Assembly: GCF_003675875.1 (NCBI RefSeq)
Contig: NZ_RCDI01000003.1
Coordinates: 434,001-498,000, forward strand
Origin: Halostella limicola
GTDB lineage: Archaea > Halobacteriota > Halobacteria > Halobacteriales > Natronoarchaeaceae
DNA length: 64,000 nucleotides
Direction: 5' to 3'
Part shown: positions 41,755-50,524 of the stretch, piece by piece
How positions within the stretch are numbered: position 1 is the stretch's first letter
Layout of the letters: each line of letters begins with the position of its first letter
Made by a program: the position numbers and the translations under genes
The notes under the pieces: generated by a model
Databases searched by the model: none
What the model saw: the letters and a program-made list of their open reading frames with translations, nothing else
Told to the model about the DNA's origin: nothing

Positions 41755-43071
41755 ATGAACCGATCGAGACGTACGTTCCTGCAAGCGAGCGGTACGGCCG
41801 CCCTCCTCGGACTCGCCGGCTGTACCGGTGTCCTCCAGAGCGACGACGGCCTCGACGAGGACGGCCCGCCCGGGTACACGACGTGGCTGTACGACCCGAA
41901 GGACCTCCTCGACGTCGACACGCGCGGGTTCGCCTCCTACGACGTCCAGAGCGTCATGGAGCAGCGCGAGAACCTGCCGGAGGACCCGTTTCAGGGCATC
42001 GAGGACGCGAACGAGGAGATCGAGGCCGTCGACCTGGAGGAGGTCGAGCGCCTCTCGCTCGTCGGCGGCGGCGAGACCGACTACAGCCGGTACGGCCTCT
42101 CCTTCGCGGTCGAGGGGTCGTTCGACGCCGCGGCCATCGGCGAGGAGATCGAGTCCGAGAGCGACGGCCAGGAGTACGAGACTGACACGCACGAGGGCTA
42201 CGACCTCTACTACGGCGAGCAGGAAAGCGACTACTCGAACGAGTCGTTCGCCGTCGCGGTCGACGGCGACGCCGTCGTGTTCGGGATGGTCGACGACGAG
42301 TCGGTGACGGGCCGCGCCGCGGCCGAGGCGATGATCGACGCCGACGCCGGGTCGCGGGCCGGCTACTACGGCGAGAGCGAGTACGCACGGATCCTCGTCG
42401 ACGCCATGGGCGAGGCGACGTTCGTGATGGGCGCGGAGTTCGACCTCGGGTCGGCCGTCCGCGACCGCATGGAGGACGACCGCGTCCGTGACCTCGCCGA
42501 CGGACTGCACGCGGCCGGGGTGGCCGGCACCCTCGGCGGCGAGACGAGCGACTACGAGTTCGTGCTCGCCTACGAGGCGGACGCCGAGATACCGACCGAG
42601 AGCGCGCAGGAACTGGTCGACGAGGCGCGCGAGCAGTCGCCCGAGGCGTTCGAACACGTCGAGGAGGTCGACGTTCGGAGCGGCGACCGCACTCTCACGC
42701 TCGTCGCGACCGTCGACAGCGAGGAGCTGTTCGACGACTTCTCGGGGCTCATGGGCGGGATGACGGGGACGGCGTCCGGCGGCGCGACCGCATCCATCCC
42801 GCAGGTGTCGTTCCGCTTCGACTGGGCCGAGGCCGACGAGGGCGGCCGGGTCACCATCACCCACGAGGCGGGCGACAGCGTGGCGGCGGACCGCCTCTCG
42901 ATCGGCGGCGACGTCGTCTCCACGACCGAGTGGAGTTCGACTAGCGACGGGATGGTACAGGCCGGTAGCTCCGCCGAGGCGACCGTCGAATCCGGCGGGC
43001 AGGTCTGGGTCGAGTGGTCGGGCGACGACGGCCAGGGCGCTCTGCTCGCGACCTCGCAGAACCCCTACTAG
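41755..43071 (+). CDS. Tat lipoprotein with pilin-like C-terminal beta domain
   Basis: The 438-residue protein has a Tat signal (NRSRRTFLQASG) and lipobox LAGC. Residues about 30-310 form an alpha/beta region with a repeated-looking pattern (GLSFAVEGSFDAAAIGEEIE, then VMGAEFDLGSAVRDRM). The last about 95 residues (PQVSFRFDWAEADEGGRVTI, THEAGDSVAADRLSIGG, VWVEWSGDDGQ) resemble the beta domain of archaeal type IV pilins, here without the pilin signal helix. The gene is divergent from the metal-lipoprotein operon. Function unknown. Confidence 0.7.
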   Translation: MNRSRRTFLQASGTAALLGLAGCTGVLQSDDGLDEDGPPGYTTWLYDPKDLLDVDTRGFASYDVQSVMEQRENLPEDPFQGIEDANEEIEAVDLEEVERLSLVGGGETDYSRYGLSFAVEGSFDAAAIGEEIESESDGQEYETDTHEGYDLYYGEQESDYSNESFAVAVDGDAVVFGMVDDESVTGRAAAEAMIDADAGSRAGYYGESEYARILVDAMGEATFVMGAEFDLGSAVRDRMEDDRVRDLADGLHAAGVAGTLGGETSDYEFVLAYEADAEIPTESAQELVDEAREQSPEAFEHVEEVDVRSGDRTLTLVATVDSEELFDDFSGLMGGMTGTASGGATASIPQVSFRFDWAEADEGGRVTITHEAGDSVAADRLSIGGDVVSTTEWSSTSDGMVQAGSSAEATVESGGQVWVEWSGDDGQGALLATSQNPY

Positions 43072-43214
43072 GCCGATCTGACGACACGGCAGAACGGTCC
43101 CGGTGTCGGTTATCCCACTTCTTCGATCCCCGTGAGGTTCGCCGCGCTGACCGGTCGGTATCGTTCAATTAGAGCCATGGCTTTGCTTGTTATTACCTAA
43201 CAAGATGTATCGCC

Positions 43215-44408
43215 ATGACGCATCACGACCACCACCGACACGGCATTGGCAGACGACCACTCGTGAAGACCGCCGCGCTCGGGCTGCTGGGGGCGGGGTT
43301 CTGGACGCAGTCGGGCGCTGCGACGGCCGCGCAGCAAGTGGACTACGTGCCTCCGAGCGTGATCACCCTCGACGCGGAGTCGGACCGGGTCGAATACCGG
43401 ATCCGGGTCAGCGGGAATCTCACGCGAGGGCGGTACGGCGACGCGAACGACGACGTGCAGGCGGGCGGCATCGTCGACGGTCGACTGACCTCCCGTGACG
43501 ACAGGGACAGCTTCCGGTTCTCGGGCGAGGTCACCGAGTTCGAGATCGCCGACGGCGACGCGTCCGTCTCCGTCAACGGCGAGCGGGTCAACGACCCCGT
43601 CGGCCACCCGGAACTGCCTCGGAGCATCGTCCTCCGGGCGGTCTCCGACTCGGTCGAGTACGACCTTCGGGTGAGCGGGGACCTGCAGATGGGCGGATTC
43701 GGCGGCCCGAACGAGTCGATCGAGGGCGGGGACTCCGTCTCGGGCGTCCTCGACCGCGAGGGCGCGGTGGACAGCTTCCTCTTCTCGGGCGAGGTCACCG
43801 AGTTCGAGATAACCGACGGCGACGCGACCGTCTGGGTCAACGACGCGCGGGTCGACGACCCGACGCGCGCGACCGACCCGTCGGCCGACGGCAACGCGGT
43901 CACGCTCCGGCCGCTGACCGACCGGGCGGAGTACCGGGTCAGCGCCGACGGTCCGATCCGATTCGGGGACGAGGCCGGTGACGGCGACGAGATGGTCGAC
44001 GGTGACGCCGTCGAGGGCGCGCTGGAGGGCGACGAGGCGGACGACTACGAGCTCTCGGGGGACGACCTCGTGGTCGAGGTGACGAGCGGCGTGCTCGCGT
44101 TCACGGTCTCCCGGGAGGAAGCCGACGACCCCGCCGAGGACGACCTCCCGCACGCGATCACCGTCTCCGGTCTCGGCGGCGACGTCAACTACCGGTTCTC
44201 GGTCACCGGGACGGTCGAGTTCGGCGAGGGGGCGGAGACGACGGACACCGACCTCCCCGCGGACGAACTGTCCGGCGACGACACGGTCGAGGGATGGGTC
44301 CACGCCCACGGCGACACGCCCTTCTCCGACGACTACCGGTACTCCGGGACCGTCGAGTTCGAGCGCGCCGAAGCGCCCGTGGAGATCGAGATCTCCCGGA
44401 ACGCGTAG
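43215..44408 (+). CDS. Tat-exported protein of four tandem beta repeats
   Basis: The 397-residue protein has a Tat-like leader (GRRPLVKTAALGLLGAG) with no lipobox and so may be released. It then has four repeats of about 80 residues (roughly 47-127, 136-214, 226-305, 313-394). Repeats 1 and 2 share FSGEVTEFEI and DGDA plus a closing VND/VNG-ERVNDP turn, and are almost identical in DNA at 43519 and 43785. Each repeat pairs a DRVEYRIRVSG-like strand with a SFxFSG strand. No known family. Confidence 0.75.
   Translation: MTHHDHHRHGIGRRPLVKTAALGLLGAGFWTQSGAATAAQQVDYVPPSVITLDAESDRVEYRIRVSGNLTRGRYGDANDDVQAGGIVDGRLTSRDDRDSFRFSGEVTEFEIADGDASVSVNGERVNDPVGHPELPRSIVLRAVSDSVEYDLRVSGDLQMGGFGGPNESIEGGDSVSGVLDREGAVDSFLFSGEVTEFEITDGDATVWVNDARVDDPTRATDPSADGNAVTLRPLTDRAEYRVSADGPIRFGDEAGDGDEMVDGDAVEGALEGDEADDYELSGDDLVVEVTSGVLAFTVSREEADDPAEDDLPHAITVSGLGGDVNYRFSVTGTVEFGEGAETTDTDLPADELSGDDTVEGWVHAHGDTPFSDDYRYSGTVEFERAEAPVEIEISRNA
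43384..44392 (+). repeat. Four tandem protein-coding repeats, about 270 bases each
   Basis: Inside the gene at 43215, four units of about 250-270 bases encode the same fold. The first two are the most alike: TTCTCGGGCGAGGTCACCGA recurs at about 43519 and 43785 with only small differences nearby. The last two have diverged further. This points to internal duplication and continuing recombination. Confidence 0.7.
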
Positions 44409-44461
44409 GCTCCCGGCGTGCGGACGGCTCCGGCCGGCGGACGCCGCAGTTCCGTCGGCTT

Positions 44462-44986
44462 TTACGCGCCGTTGCCGCGACCGTTGTTACCGCCGTTGCC
44501 GTTTCCGCCGCCGTTGCCGTTCCCCGGGCAGTCGTAGCCGAACGTTGCGGTCAGCTCCGCGTCGCGGATTGCCACGTTCGTCGCGTCGGCCTCGCTCACG
44601 GTCACGACGACCTCCGCGGTTCCCGTACCCCCGCCCGGCGGATCACAGCGAGCGTCGACGTCCGCGGTCTCGCCGGGTGCCAAGGTGTCGTTGACAGTCG
44701 TCCCGTCCCTCTCGGCGGCTGTCCCCGCGTTCGTCGTCGTCACCTGATAGGTCACCGTCACGGTCTCCCCGAGGTTGTTCCGAAGCACCGCGACCGTCGT
44801 CAGCGTCTTGTCCGTCACGTTGTTCCCCGTGCCGTCGAGCGCGAGCAACGCGCCGTCGTCGGGCGCGACGGTGACGCTCGTCGCCCTGTCCGCGTCGACC
44901 GTGCTGAACGCGGCCGTCGGGGAGACGGAGACGAGGACGCCGCCGAGGACGAGGAGGACGCTCAGTGTGAGGACTCGTCTCCGCAT
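44462..44986 (-). CDS. Secreted beta-sandwich protein with Gly/Asn-rich tail
   Basis: The 174-residue protein has a signal peptide (LTLSVLLVLGGVLVSVSPTAAFS), a beta-sandwich-like body (TVAVLRNNLGETVTVTYQVT, AEVVVTVSEADATNV) resembling the DUF1102 or SipW/TasA-like surface proteins, and a low-complexity Gly/Asn tail at the end. It also has a CDPP and YDCPG cysteine pair that might form a disulfide. Function unknown; a cell-surface or matrix role is plausible. Confidence 0.65.
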   Translation of the reverse strand: MRRRVLTLSVLLVLGGVLVSVSPTAAFSTVDADRATSVTVAPDDGALLALDGTGNNVTDKTLTTVAVLRNNLGETVTVTYQVTTTNAGTAAERDGTTVNDTLAPGETADVDARCDPPGGGTGTAEVVVTVSEADATNVAIRDAELTATFGYDCPGNGNGGGNGNGGNNGRGNGA

Positions 44987-45149
44987 TTGTTGGGGTTTTG
45001 ATGGCTTTAGGTATCAAACTACTGGTGCGACAGTAACAGTTGAAAACCCGGATCCGGACTTGGACCTCGGTCACTCCGGTTCGCTCCGTTCCTTGCTCCA
45101 AATCCCTCCTGCACGCGCACTCTCCGCTCACGAGTTGTTCGCGGAGAAG

Positions 45150-45233
45150 TGCGCGGGACCGGATTTGAACCGGCGGACCCCTACGGGACAGCGTCCTAAG
45201 CGCTGCGCCGTTTCCTGGCTTGGCTACCCGCGC
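45150..45233 (-). tRNA. tRNA-Leu (anticodon UAG)
   Basis: On the minus strand an 84-base tRNA folds well. The acceptor stem pairs GCGCGGG with CCCGCGC plus discriminator A. The anticodon stem CAGCG/CGCTG encloses loop CTTAGGA with anticodon TAG. A long class II variable arm follows, then the T arm CCGGTTCAAATCCGG. It reads CUA and other CUN leucine codons. No intron is seen and CCA is not encoded. Confidence 0.93.
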
Positions 45234-45316
45234 TCGCTCCGAGGTACCGCCGTCGGAGAAAAATACCTGTCGTTCCGGACCGCGGGCTTAAGGCCGATGC
45301 CGCCCAATCGGCCCGC

Positions 45317-45625
45317 ATGTATCGGGCCCGGGACCGGGTGGACAACGAGGAGTGGATCGAGACGCTCCACGCCGCGGCGGACCGGCTGGACCTCGGCGCG
45401 GAGCCGCGCTCGACCGCGGTCGACCTGTTCCTGACGGCGATCCAGTCGGCCGACGGTTCGAAGCGCACGGTCATGGCGGCGAGCCTCTACGCTGGGTCGC
45501 TCATCGCCGGCGAGCAGCGGTCGCAGGGCGCGGTCGCGGACGCGGCGGACGTATCGAGGCTGAGCATCCAGCAGCGGTGGAAAGAGGTGCTGCGGACAGC
45601 GGGGCTGGAGCCGCCGGGCTGGTGA
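45317..45625 (+). CDS. TFB-like protein with a single cyclin fold
   Basis: The 102-residue protein matches the C-terminal cyclin repeat of archaeal TFB/TFIIB: RSTAVDLFLTAIQ, then TVMAASLYAGSLIAGEQRSQ and a recognition-like helix DAADVSRLSIQQRWKEVLRTAG. The zinc ribbon, B-finger and first cyclin repeat of full TFB (about 320 residues) are absent. It may modulate transcription initiation or bind promoters on its own. It converges directly on coaD. Confidence 0.75.
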   Translation: MYRARDRVDNEEWIETLHAAADRLDLGAEPRSTAVDLFLTAIQSADGSKRTVMAASLYAGSLIAGEQRSQGAVADAADVSRLSIQQRWKEVLRTAGLEPPGW

Positions 45626-46114
45626 TCAGCGGCGCTGTTCGCGGCCCTCGCGCTCGGGCGTGAGGTTGCCGTGTTCGTCTATCTCGCCGCGGACGATGCG
45701 CGTGCTGGAGATGATGTCCCCGTCCTCGGCGTGCTCGTACTCGACGACCTCGATGGTGAGGGGGTCGTGGCCGCGCTCATCGCGGATCTCGTTTATCCGC
45801 TCGGCCCCGTCCGCGGTCTCGGGCGAGACGATGAGGTAGTCGAACTGCGGTTCCGTCGCGATCCCCGTCGGCCGTTCGAGCGTTCGGATCTCGTAGTCGC
45901 GGTCGTACGTCTCGGCGAAGTCCGCGAGTTCGGCGTCGAGGTCCGCCTCGCGCTCCTCGAACGGCCGGACGTAGCGGTCTTCCTTCCGGGTCTTCGGGGC
46001 GAGCTCGTCACTGGTGAGACCGACGGTGACGTCCCCGAGTTCGAACGCGCGGTCGAACAGGGCGCGATGTCCGTCGTGCACCGGGTCGAACGTCCCACCC
46101 AGCGCTACCTTCAT
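45626..46114 (-). CDS. coaD: Phosphopantetheine adenylyltransferase, archaeal type
   Basis: The 162-residue protein is a nucleotidyltransferase with VALGGTFDPVHDGHRALFDRA (HxGH-like motif D-x-H-D-G-H, residues 10-17) and the C-terminal ISSTRI motif. Archaeal COG1019 members make dephospho-CoA from 4'-phosphopantetheine and ATP. A charged tail follows ISSTRIVRGEIDEHG. Its stop is adjacent to the stop of the convergent TFB-like gene. Confidence 0.92.
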   Translation of the reverse strand: MKVALGGTFDPVHDGHRALFDRAFELGDVTVGLTSDELAPKTRKEDRYVRPFEEREADLDAELADFAETYDRDYEIRTLERPTGIATEPQFDYLIVSPETADGAERINEIRDERGHDPLTIEVVEYEHAEDGDIISSTRIVRGEIDEHGNLTPEREGREQRR

Positions 46115-46153
46115 ATCGTCGTAAAACGCGGCCCGGTGCTTAAAACAGTCGGC

Positions 46154-46813
46154 TTACGTTTCGTCGCCCTCGGCGTCCACGTCGTCGCCGTCGTCGACGG
46201 TGATCGTCACCGGATCGGCGTCGTCGTCCTCGACGGGTTCGGCGTCGCTCAGGTAGTCGTCGAGGTTGAAGACGGTGTTCAGCTCCGTCTGGATCTGCCC
46301 GACGATACCGCCGACGAGTTCGCTCGGCGCGATTGCGGTGTACTCGTAGGGGTTGTTGCCCGCGCCCTCGCTCTCGCGTTTTCGGCGGGAGACGATCTCC
46401 TCCTCGTGGAGCTCGGCCAACGCCTCGCGGACGGTGCTCGGGTACAGGCCCGTCCCCTCGGCGATCTCCTCGCTTGTCGACCCCGGATTCTGCCGGAGGT
46501 AGACGTAGATCCGCGCCCGCGTCTCCGTGTCGAGGATCCACGAGAGCAGGTCGACGACGCCCTGGTCGAACCCCTCGACGGCGCGCTCCTTGGTCGATTC
46601 GCCCCCCGCCTCGGCGTCGGTCTCCTCGTCGACGACCGTCGTCTCCTCGCCGTCCGCATCGACGGCGACCTCCTCGTGGACCTCGCCGTCGTCGTCTACT
46701 TCGAGGCGCTCCTCGACCTCCACGCCGTCGTCGACGTCGACGGTCGTCTCCTCGACCTCTCGGTCCTCGATGTCGACGTCGCTGTCTCGGTCGTCCGCGG
46801 TGTCGTCGTCCAT
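46154..46813 (-). CDS. Winged-helix transcription regulator with acidic N-terminus
   Basis: The 219-residue protein has an unusual Asp/Glu/Val-rich N-terminus (about 1-80) with no fold expected, then a winged-helix domain: LLSWILDTETRARIYVYLRQ, NPGSTSEEIAEGTGLYPSTV and REALAELHEEEIVSRRK (about 88-145). The C-terminal part is a regulatory tail ending in an acidic stretch. It may regulate the adjacent gshA or coaD. Orthologues are conserved in haloarchaea. Confidence 0.8.
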   Translation of the reverse strand: MDDDTADDRDSDVDIEDREVEETTVDVDDGVEVEERLEVDDDGEVHEEVAVDADGEETTVVDEETDAEAGGESTKERAVEGFDQGVVDLLSWILDTETRARIYVYLRQNPGSTSEEIAEGTGLYPSTVREALAELHEEEIVSRRKRESEGAGNNPYEYTAIAPSELVGGIVGQIQTELNTVFNLDDYLSDAEPVEDDDADPVTITVDDGDDVDAEGDET

Positions 46814-46859
46814 TGTCCTCTCAGGAAGGACGAAAAAGCCGTGCGGTAAAAAGCCTTTC

Positions 46860-47945
46860 TCAGAGCACTAACGATTCGCAGAGCGCGTCGAGGCCCTCCT
46901 CGCGGCGGCGGCGCTGGCGGCTCGCGCCGCTCTCGGCGTCGTAGAGGTCCCGGATGCCGTCGACGCCGAGTCGGTCGGACTCCCGGTCGACGAGTTCGCC
47001 GAGGTCGACCGTGTCGTCGCCGTCGCGGGTGACGAACGCGGCGTCGTGGCCGTGCCGGATGGCGCGCCACTTGTTCTCGTCGAGGAGTTCACGCCGGAGG
47101 CGACCCCCGCCCGCCGCCGTCGGGTCGGGGCTGTCCTCGTAGCGCTCGGCGAGGTCGACGACCAGCGCTCGAGTGTACTCGGCGAACGCCAGCACGCGGT
47201 CGGGGTCGGCCTGCCCGTCGGGGGTGCGCACCTCGACGGTCCCGTGGTCGGTGTGCGGGCGGACCTCGTACCACAGCTCCCCGCGGTCGTTGATAGAGCC
47301 GGTGTCGATCATCCGCTGCTCGAACTCGCGGTACGCCGCGAAGTCCTCGAACGCGGTCGGCATGCCGGTGTTTGGCAGCCCCTCGAAGATCTTCGCGCGG
47401 CCGGACTGGAGGCCGGTGTCGAACCCGTTCCAGAACGGCGAGTTCGCCGACAGCGCGAGCATCGGCGGCAGGAACCACCGGATGCGGTTCGCGATCCACG
47501 TCGCCTTGTCCGCGTCGTCGACGCCGACGTGGACGTGCAGGCCCGCCGTCGTGTTGCGGTGCTGCGGGTACTGGATGCGGTCGAGCTGCGAGCGGTAGCG
47601 CGGCTTCTCGGCGTGTTCCAGTTCGCGCCACTTCGCGGCGGGATGCAGCCCCGCGGCGGCGATCCGGTAACCGTGGCGCTCGGCGTGGTCGACGAGGGCG
47701 TCGCGGACCTCGTAGAGCGTGTCCGCGGCGTCGCCGGGCGACTCGATCACCGGCGTCTGGGTCTCGATGACGCACTTGAACAGCTCGTGGTCCACCCTGT
47801 CCTCCAGGATCTCGGGCGGGTCGTGCCGGTAGACGAGGTCGTCGGTGCCGGAGACGGGGCGGCCGTCCTCGTCGACGACGTAGAACTCCTCCTCTATCCC
47901 AAGCGTACCCAGTTCGTCGAACCGCTCGGCGGCGCCCGTGTCCAT
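46860..47945 (-). CDS. gshA: Glutamate-cysteine ligase
   Basis: The 361-residue protein belongs to the GCS2 family, which in haloarchaea makes gamma-glutamylcysteine, their main small thiol. Motifs include [19 protein letters not shown] near the N-terminus, [20 protein letters not shown] near residue 131, and [16 protein letters not shown] near 296. The ATG at 47945 follows a minus-strand TATTTATT (47969-47976) at leaderless distance, supporting this start over longer upstream frames. Confidence 0.93.
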   Translation of the reverse strand: MDTGAAERFDELGTLGIEEEFYVVDEDGRPVSGTDDLVYRHDPPEILEDRVDHELFKCVIETQTPVIESPGDAADTLYEVRDALVDHAERHGYRIAAAGLHPAAKWRELEHAEKPRYRSQLDRIQYPQHRNTTAGLHVHVGVDDADKATWIANRIRWFLPPMLALSANSPFWNGFDTGLQSGRAKIFEGLPNTGMPTAFEDFAAYREFEQRMIDTGSINDRGELWYEVRPHTDHGTVEVRTPDGQADPDRVLAFAEYTRALVVDLAERYEDSPDPTAAGGGRLRRELLDENKWRAIRHGHDAAFVTRDGDDTVDLGELVDRESDRLGVDGIRDLYDAESGASRQRRRREEGLDALCESLVL

Positions 47946-47968
47946 CGCCCGTGGGTTTGCAATCCGCG

Positions 47969-47976
47969 AATAAATA
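47969..47976 (-). promoter_or_regulatory. TATA box for gshA (leaderless)
   Basis: On the minus strand this reads CTATTTAT/TATTTATT, centred 26 bases from the ATG at 47945. Initiation at the start codon is expected. Confidence 0.55.
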
Positions 47977-48004
47977 GGGTTTGGAGTCGGCAGAGCGCCC
48001 GCGG

Positions 48005-48469
48005 CTACGAGTCGGCGGCGAGATAGACTACGGCCGACTCGTGGAGCGCCGGGTGCGGCATCGCGAGCGGCCGGGCCTCGTGCACGTCCGCCAGCGCGTC
48101 GCGGAACTCCCGGCCCTCCTCGGCGGCGAGCGCCGTCGCGACGAGCGTCGCGCTCCGCGAGACGCCCGCCCTGCAGTGGATCAGCGTTCGCCCGTCTCGG
48201 CGGTAGAGATCGCGGGCGGCGTCCGCGGCCGCCTCGAACGCGGGCCACTCGATGCCCCGTCCGTCGGTGAGCGGGTGGTGGTGCGTCGTGAGCGGTCGCT
48301 CCTCGGCCGTCGCCGACAGCACGTGCTCGAACGTTCGGTCATGCTCTTCCGGATGCGCGGCGAGCCCGTTCCCCAGGAACAGGTCGCGCTCGCCGATGCG
48401 GCGGACGATCGGCTCGTCCGCGACGTACCCCTTCGGGCGCACGAACGGGCCCTCGGCGTTTCGGTCCAC
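48005..48469 (-). CDS. Dual-specificity protein phosphatase
   Basis: The 154-residue protein has the CX5R phosphatase signature HCRAGVSRS (about residues 97-105) and an upstream [15 protein letters not shown] segment as in dual-specificity phosphatases. Candidate general acids are the Asp residues in PLTDGRG. It could dephosphorylate Ser, Thr or Tyr residues of proteins, or RNA ends. It is followed by flpA-nop5 on the same strand, 61 bases away. Confidence 0.87.
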   Translation of the reverse strand: MDRNAEGPFVRPKGYVADEPIVRRIGERDLFLGNGLAAHPEEHDRTFEHVLSATAEERPLTTHHHPLTDGRGIEWPAFEAAADAARDLYRRDGRTLIHCRAGVSRSATLVATALAAEEGREFRDALADVHEARPLAMPHPALHESAVVYLAADS

Positions 48470-48530
48470 GCTCCCCCTGCGAGCGGGCGGGTGTTAAAAC
48501 CGGCCGAGGCCGTCGTCCGACCCGACGCGC

Positions 48531-49160
48531 CTACTGCGGCCGCGCGACCACGCCGAGGTGGTCGTCGTGGAACGGCTCCAGCCGCTCCGTTTCGAGCACC
48601 TCGTAGCTCTCCGCCAACTCGTCGAGCACCGCGTCGAACACGTCGTCGGGCTCGCCGGTCACGTCCTCGCTCCGGGCCTTGATCGCCGCGACGAGGCGGC
48701 CGTCGTCGGCGAGGAACCGGCGGTTCTCCGCGGCGACGCGGGCCTGCCCGCGCGTCGCCACGTCCTGCACGACGGCGTCGAGGCCGCTCTCGACGACGTG
48801 GGCGTACGTCTCGGGCTTTCTGGCGTCCTTCAGCAGCGGGAACAGTCGGTCGCGGTCCCGGGCCGCGTCGAGCAGGTCGCGGGCGGGTCGCGCCGCGAAC
48901 TCGACGGCGTAAGTGGGGCCGGCGAAGTCCGCGACGTGGCTCACCGTGGTGCCGCTCGCCGCGCCGAGGTAGAGGACGCCGTCGCCGCCGTCGAGGCCCA
49001 CGTCCATCCCCAGTTCCAGCATCGCGCCGAGCTTCGACCGGCGGGCGTCCCACAGCCGCCAGCCGTCCTCGGTCGGCTCGCCGTACACCGGTTCGCCGCG
49101 GGTCGCGAGCCGGTCATCGCCGTCGAACGCCCGGCGCGTGACGCCGTCGGGGAGGCTCAT
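48531..49160 (-). CDS. flpA: Fibrillarin-like rRNA/tRNA 2'-O-methyltransferase
   Basis: The 209-residue protein matches archaeal fibrillarin: WDARRSKLGAMLELGMDVGL, LYLGAASGTTVSHVADFAGP (SAM-binding), YAVEFAARPARDLLDAARDR and DVATRGQARVAAENRRFL. It is the catalytic subunit of C/D-box sRNP complexes. Its ATG overlaps the stop of nop5 by four bases, the usual archaeal pairing. Confidence 0.95.
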   Translation of the reverse strand: MSLPDGVTRRAFDGDDRLATRGEPVYGEPTEDGWRLWDARRSKLGAMLELGMDVGLDGGDGVLYLGAASGTTVSHVADFAGPTYAVEFAARPARDLLDAARDRDRLFPLLKDARKPETYAHVVESGLDAVVQDVATRGQARVAAENRRFLADDGRLVAAIKARSEDVTGEPDDVFDAVLDELAESYEVLETERLEPFHDDHLGVVARPQ

Positions 49161-49996
49161 TCGCCCTCACCCCGCGCGCGGATGGTCTCGATGCGTTCGT
49201 CCAGCTCCCGGTCGATCTCCGGCTTGCGCTCGCCCGAGTAGTGGTCGATGCGGGCCGCGATGGTGAGCTTCCCGGCGAGCGCGCGGGACGCCGACCCGCG
49301 GTGCTCCGGCGCGGTGCCGCGGACGTACTCGTGGGTGTAGATGATGCCGTGCTTCGGCGAACTCGCCCGGCCGCGGAGGTGCGCGAACAGCGCATCCTCC
49401 GCGCCGAGCACCTGCACGGTGCCGCTCGGCATCTTCGCGAGCGACTCCAGCCCGCCGGCGAGCGCGATGAGCCGGGCGGCGAGCACCGGTCCGGCCATCG
49501 CGGCGAGGTTCGGCGCGACGGTGCCGGCCTGCCGCTCGACGTACTCCCTGAGTTCGTCGCTCTCCTCGGCCAGCGACGCGACCCGTTCGGCGAGGGAGAC
49601 GACGCGGCGCTCGGTCGGCCCCGCCGGGTCGCGCTCCGCGATGTCGCGCGCGCCCTCGACGCCGGTGCCGGCGTCCTCGAACAGCGTCCCGGCCCACTCG
49701 GCGACGCGTTCGGCGAGTTCGTTGGCGGTCCGCTCGCAGTCGTCCATCGCCCTGACGGCGTGGACGAGCTGCTTGTCGTCCGAGCGTTCGGCCGCCTCGA
49801 CGGCGGCCGCAGTGGCGGACAGCGTCGCCTCGCGGAGGCGGTCGTAGTAGTCGTCCTCGCCGTCGGCGAACCCGGCCTCGACGGCCCGCGACGGCCAGTC
49901 GGCCGGGTCCTCGCTGCGCCCCTCCCGGACGCGGTCGGTCGCCGATTCGGCGTCGTCGGGGTCGAGATCCGCGAACCAGCCCTGCGCGTTAGTCAT
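49157..49996 (-). CDS. nop5: Nop5/Nop56/58 C/D-box sRNP scaffold protein
   Basis: The 279-residue protein has an alpha-helical core and the NOP domain with the signature APNLAAMAGPVLAARLIALA and GTVQVLGAEDALFAHLRGRA, then SPKHGIIYTHEYVRGTAPEHRG. It is shorter than many archaeal Nop5 proteins because the N-terminal fibrillarin-binding part is reduced, as in haloarchaea. It bridges L7Ae-bound guide RNA and fibrillarin. Confidence 0.95.
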   Translation of the reverse strand: MTNAQGWFADLDPDDAESATDRVREGRSEDPADWPSRAVEAGFADGEDDYYDRLREATLSATAAAVEAAERSDDKQLVHAVRAMDDCERTANELAERVAEWAGTLFEDAGTGVEGARDIAERDPAGPTERRVVSLAERVASLAEESDELREYVERQAGTVAPNLAAMAGPVLAARLIALAGGLESLAKMPSGTVQVLGAEDALFAHLRGRASSPKHGIIYTHEYVRGTAPEHRGSASRALAGKLTIAARIDHYSGERKPEIDRELDERIETIRARGEGE

Positions 49997-50020
49997 GTCC
50001 CCCGATTCGCGGGTGAGCGA

Positions 50021-50026
50021 TTAAAA
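50021..50026 (-). promoter_or_regulatory. TATA box for nop5-flpA (leaderless)
   Basis: On the minus strand TTTTAA is centred 27 bases before ATG 49996, predicting initiation at the start codon. Confidence 0.5.
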
Positions 50027-50208
50027 CCGTGTGACTCGCCGCCGCGCGCGTCGCGTTTCCGCGGTCGTCCCGTCGGCCGCCGCTGGTGGCCGGCGATCCG
50101 CGGCAGCCCTCCGACCGGATCGGACGCCCGGTCGCGAGAGGACCTGACATGTCCGCCTGTCGCCGAGACATCTTTTTGTACCGTGTAGCTCCCACTCTCA
50201 GGTAGCGA

Positions 50209-50355
50209 ATGGAACCGAACCAACAGCCCTCCCCCGACGAGACCGACGACAGATACCGCGGGTACGAAACCGACGACGGCCGGTTCGTGGTGTACGACTC
50301 CGACAACGGGAACGCCTGGATCCACTCCACGGCGGCCGTCGACGTCGAGCGATAA
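50209..50355 (+). CDS. 48-residue acidic haloarchaeal protein
   Basis: A short gene from ATG 50209 to TAA 50355 encodes a product with the core DDRYRGYETDDGRFVVYDSD, then NGNAWIHSTAAVDVER. An AT-rich CTTTTTGTA lies about 35 bases upstream of the start as a possible promoter. Similar short proteins are common in haloarchaea and remain uncharacterised. It converges on the paaD zinc-ribbon gene with a single base between stops. Confidence 0.6.
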   Translation: MEPNQQPSPDETDDRYRGYETDDGRFVVYDSDNGNAWIHSTAAVDVER

Positions 50356-50356
50356 C

Positions 50357-50524
50357 CTACCCGAACTTTTCGAACGGCTGTTCGCAGGCGTTACAGAAGT
50401 GCATCGACCGGCAGAGCGACGGCCCCTTCGGGTGCTCCCGCTCCGTGTCGGTCGACCCGCAGTAGGGACACTCCGCTCGGGCGTCGTCCCCGCGCGTGTC
50501 GACGCTCGGGTCCGGTCGCCTCAT
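50357..50524 (-). CDS. PaaD-type zinc ribbon as a separate protein
   Basis: The 55-residue protein has the C-terminal zinc-ribbon motif of bacterial PaaD: CPYCGSTDTEREHPKGPSLC, then RSMHFCNACEQPFEKFG, with four Cys ligands in CPYCG and CNAC and a further Cys at SLC. In bacteria this ribbon is fused to the DUF59 domain; here it is a separate gene whose ATG overlaps the paaD stop (ATGA). The two proteins probably reassemble to load the PaaAC di-iron site. Confidence 0.85.
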   Translation of the reverse strand: MRRPDPSVDTRGDDARAECPYCGSTDTEREHPKGPSLCRSMHFCNACEQPFEKFG

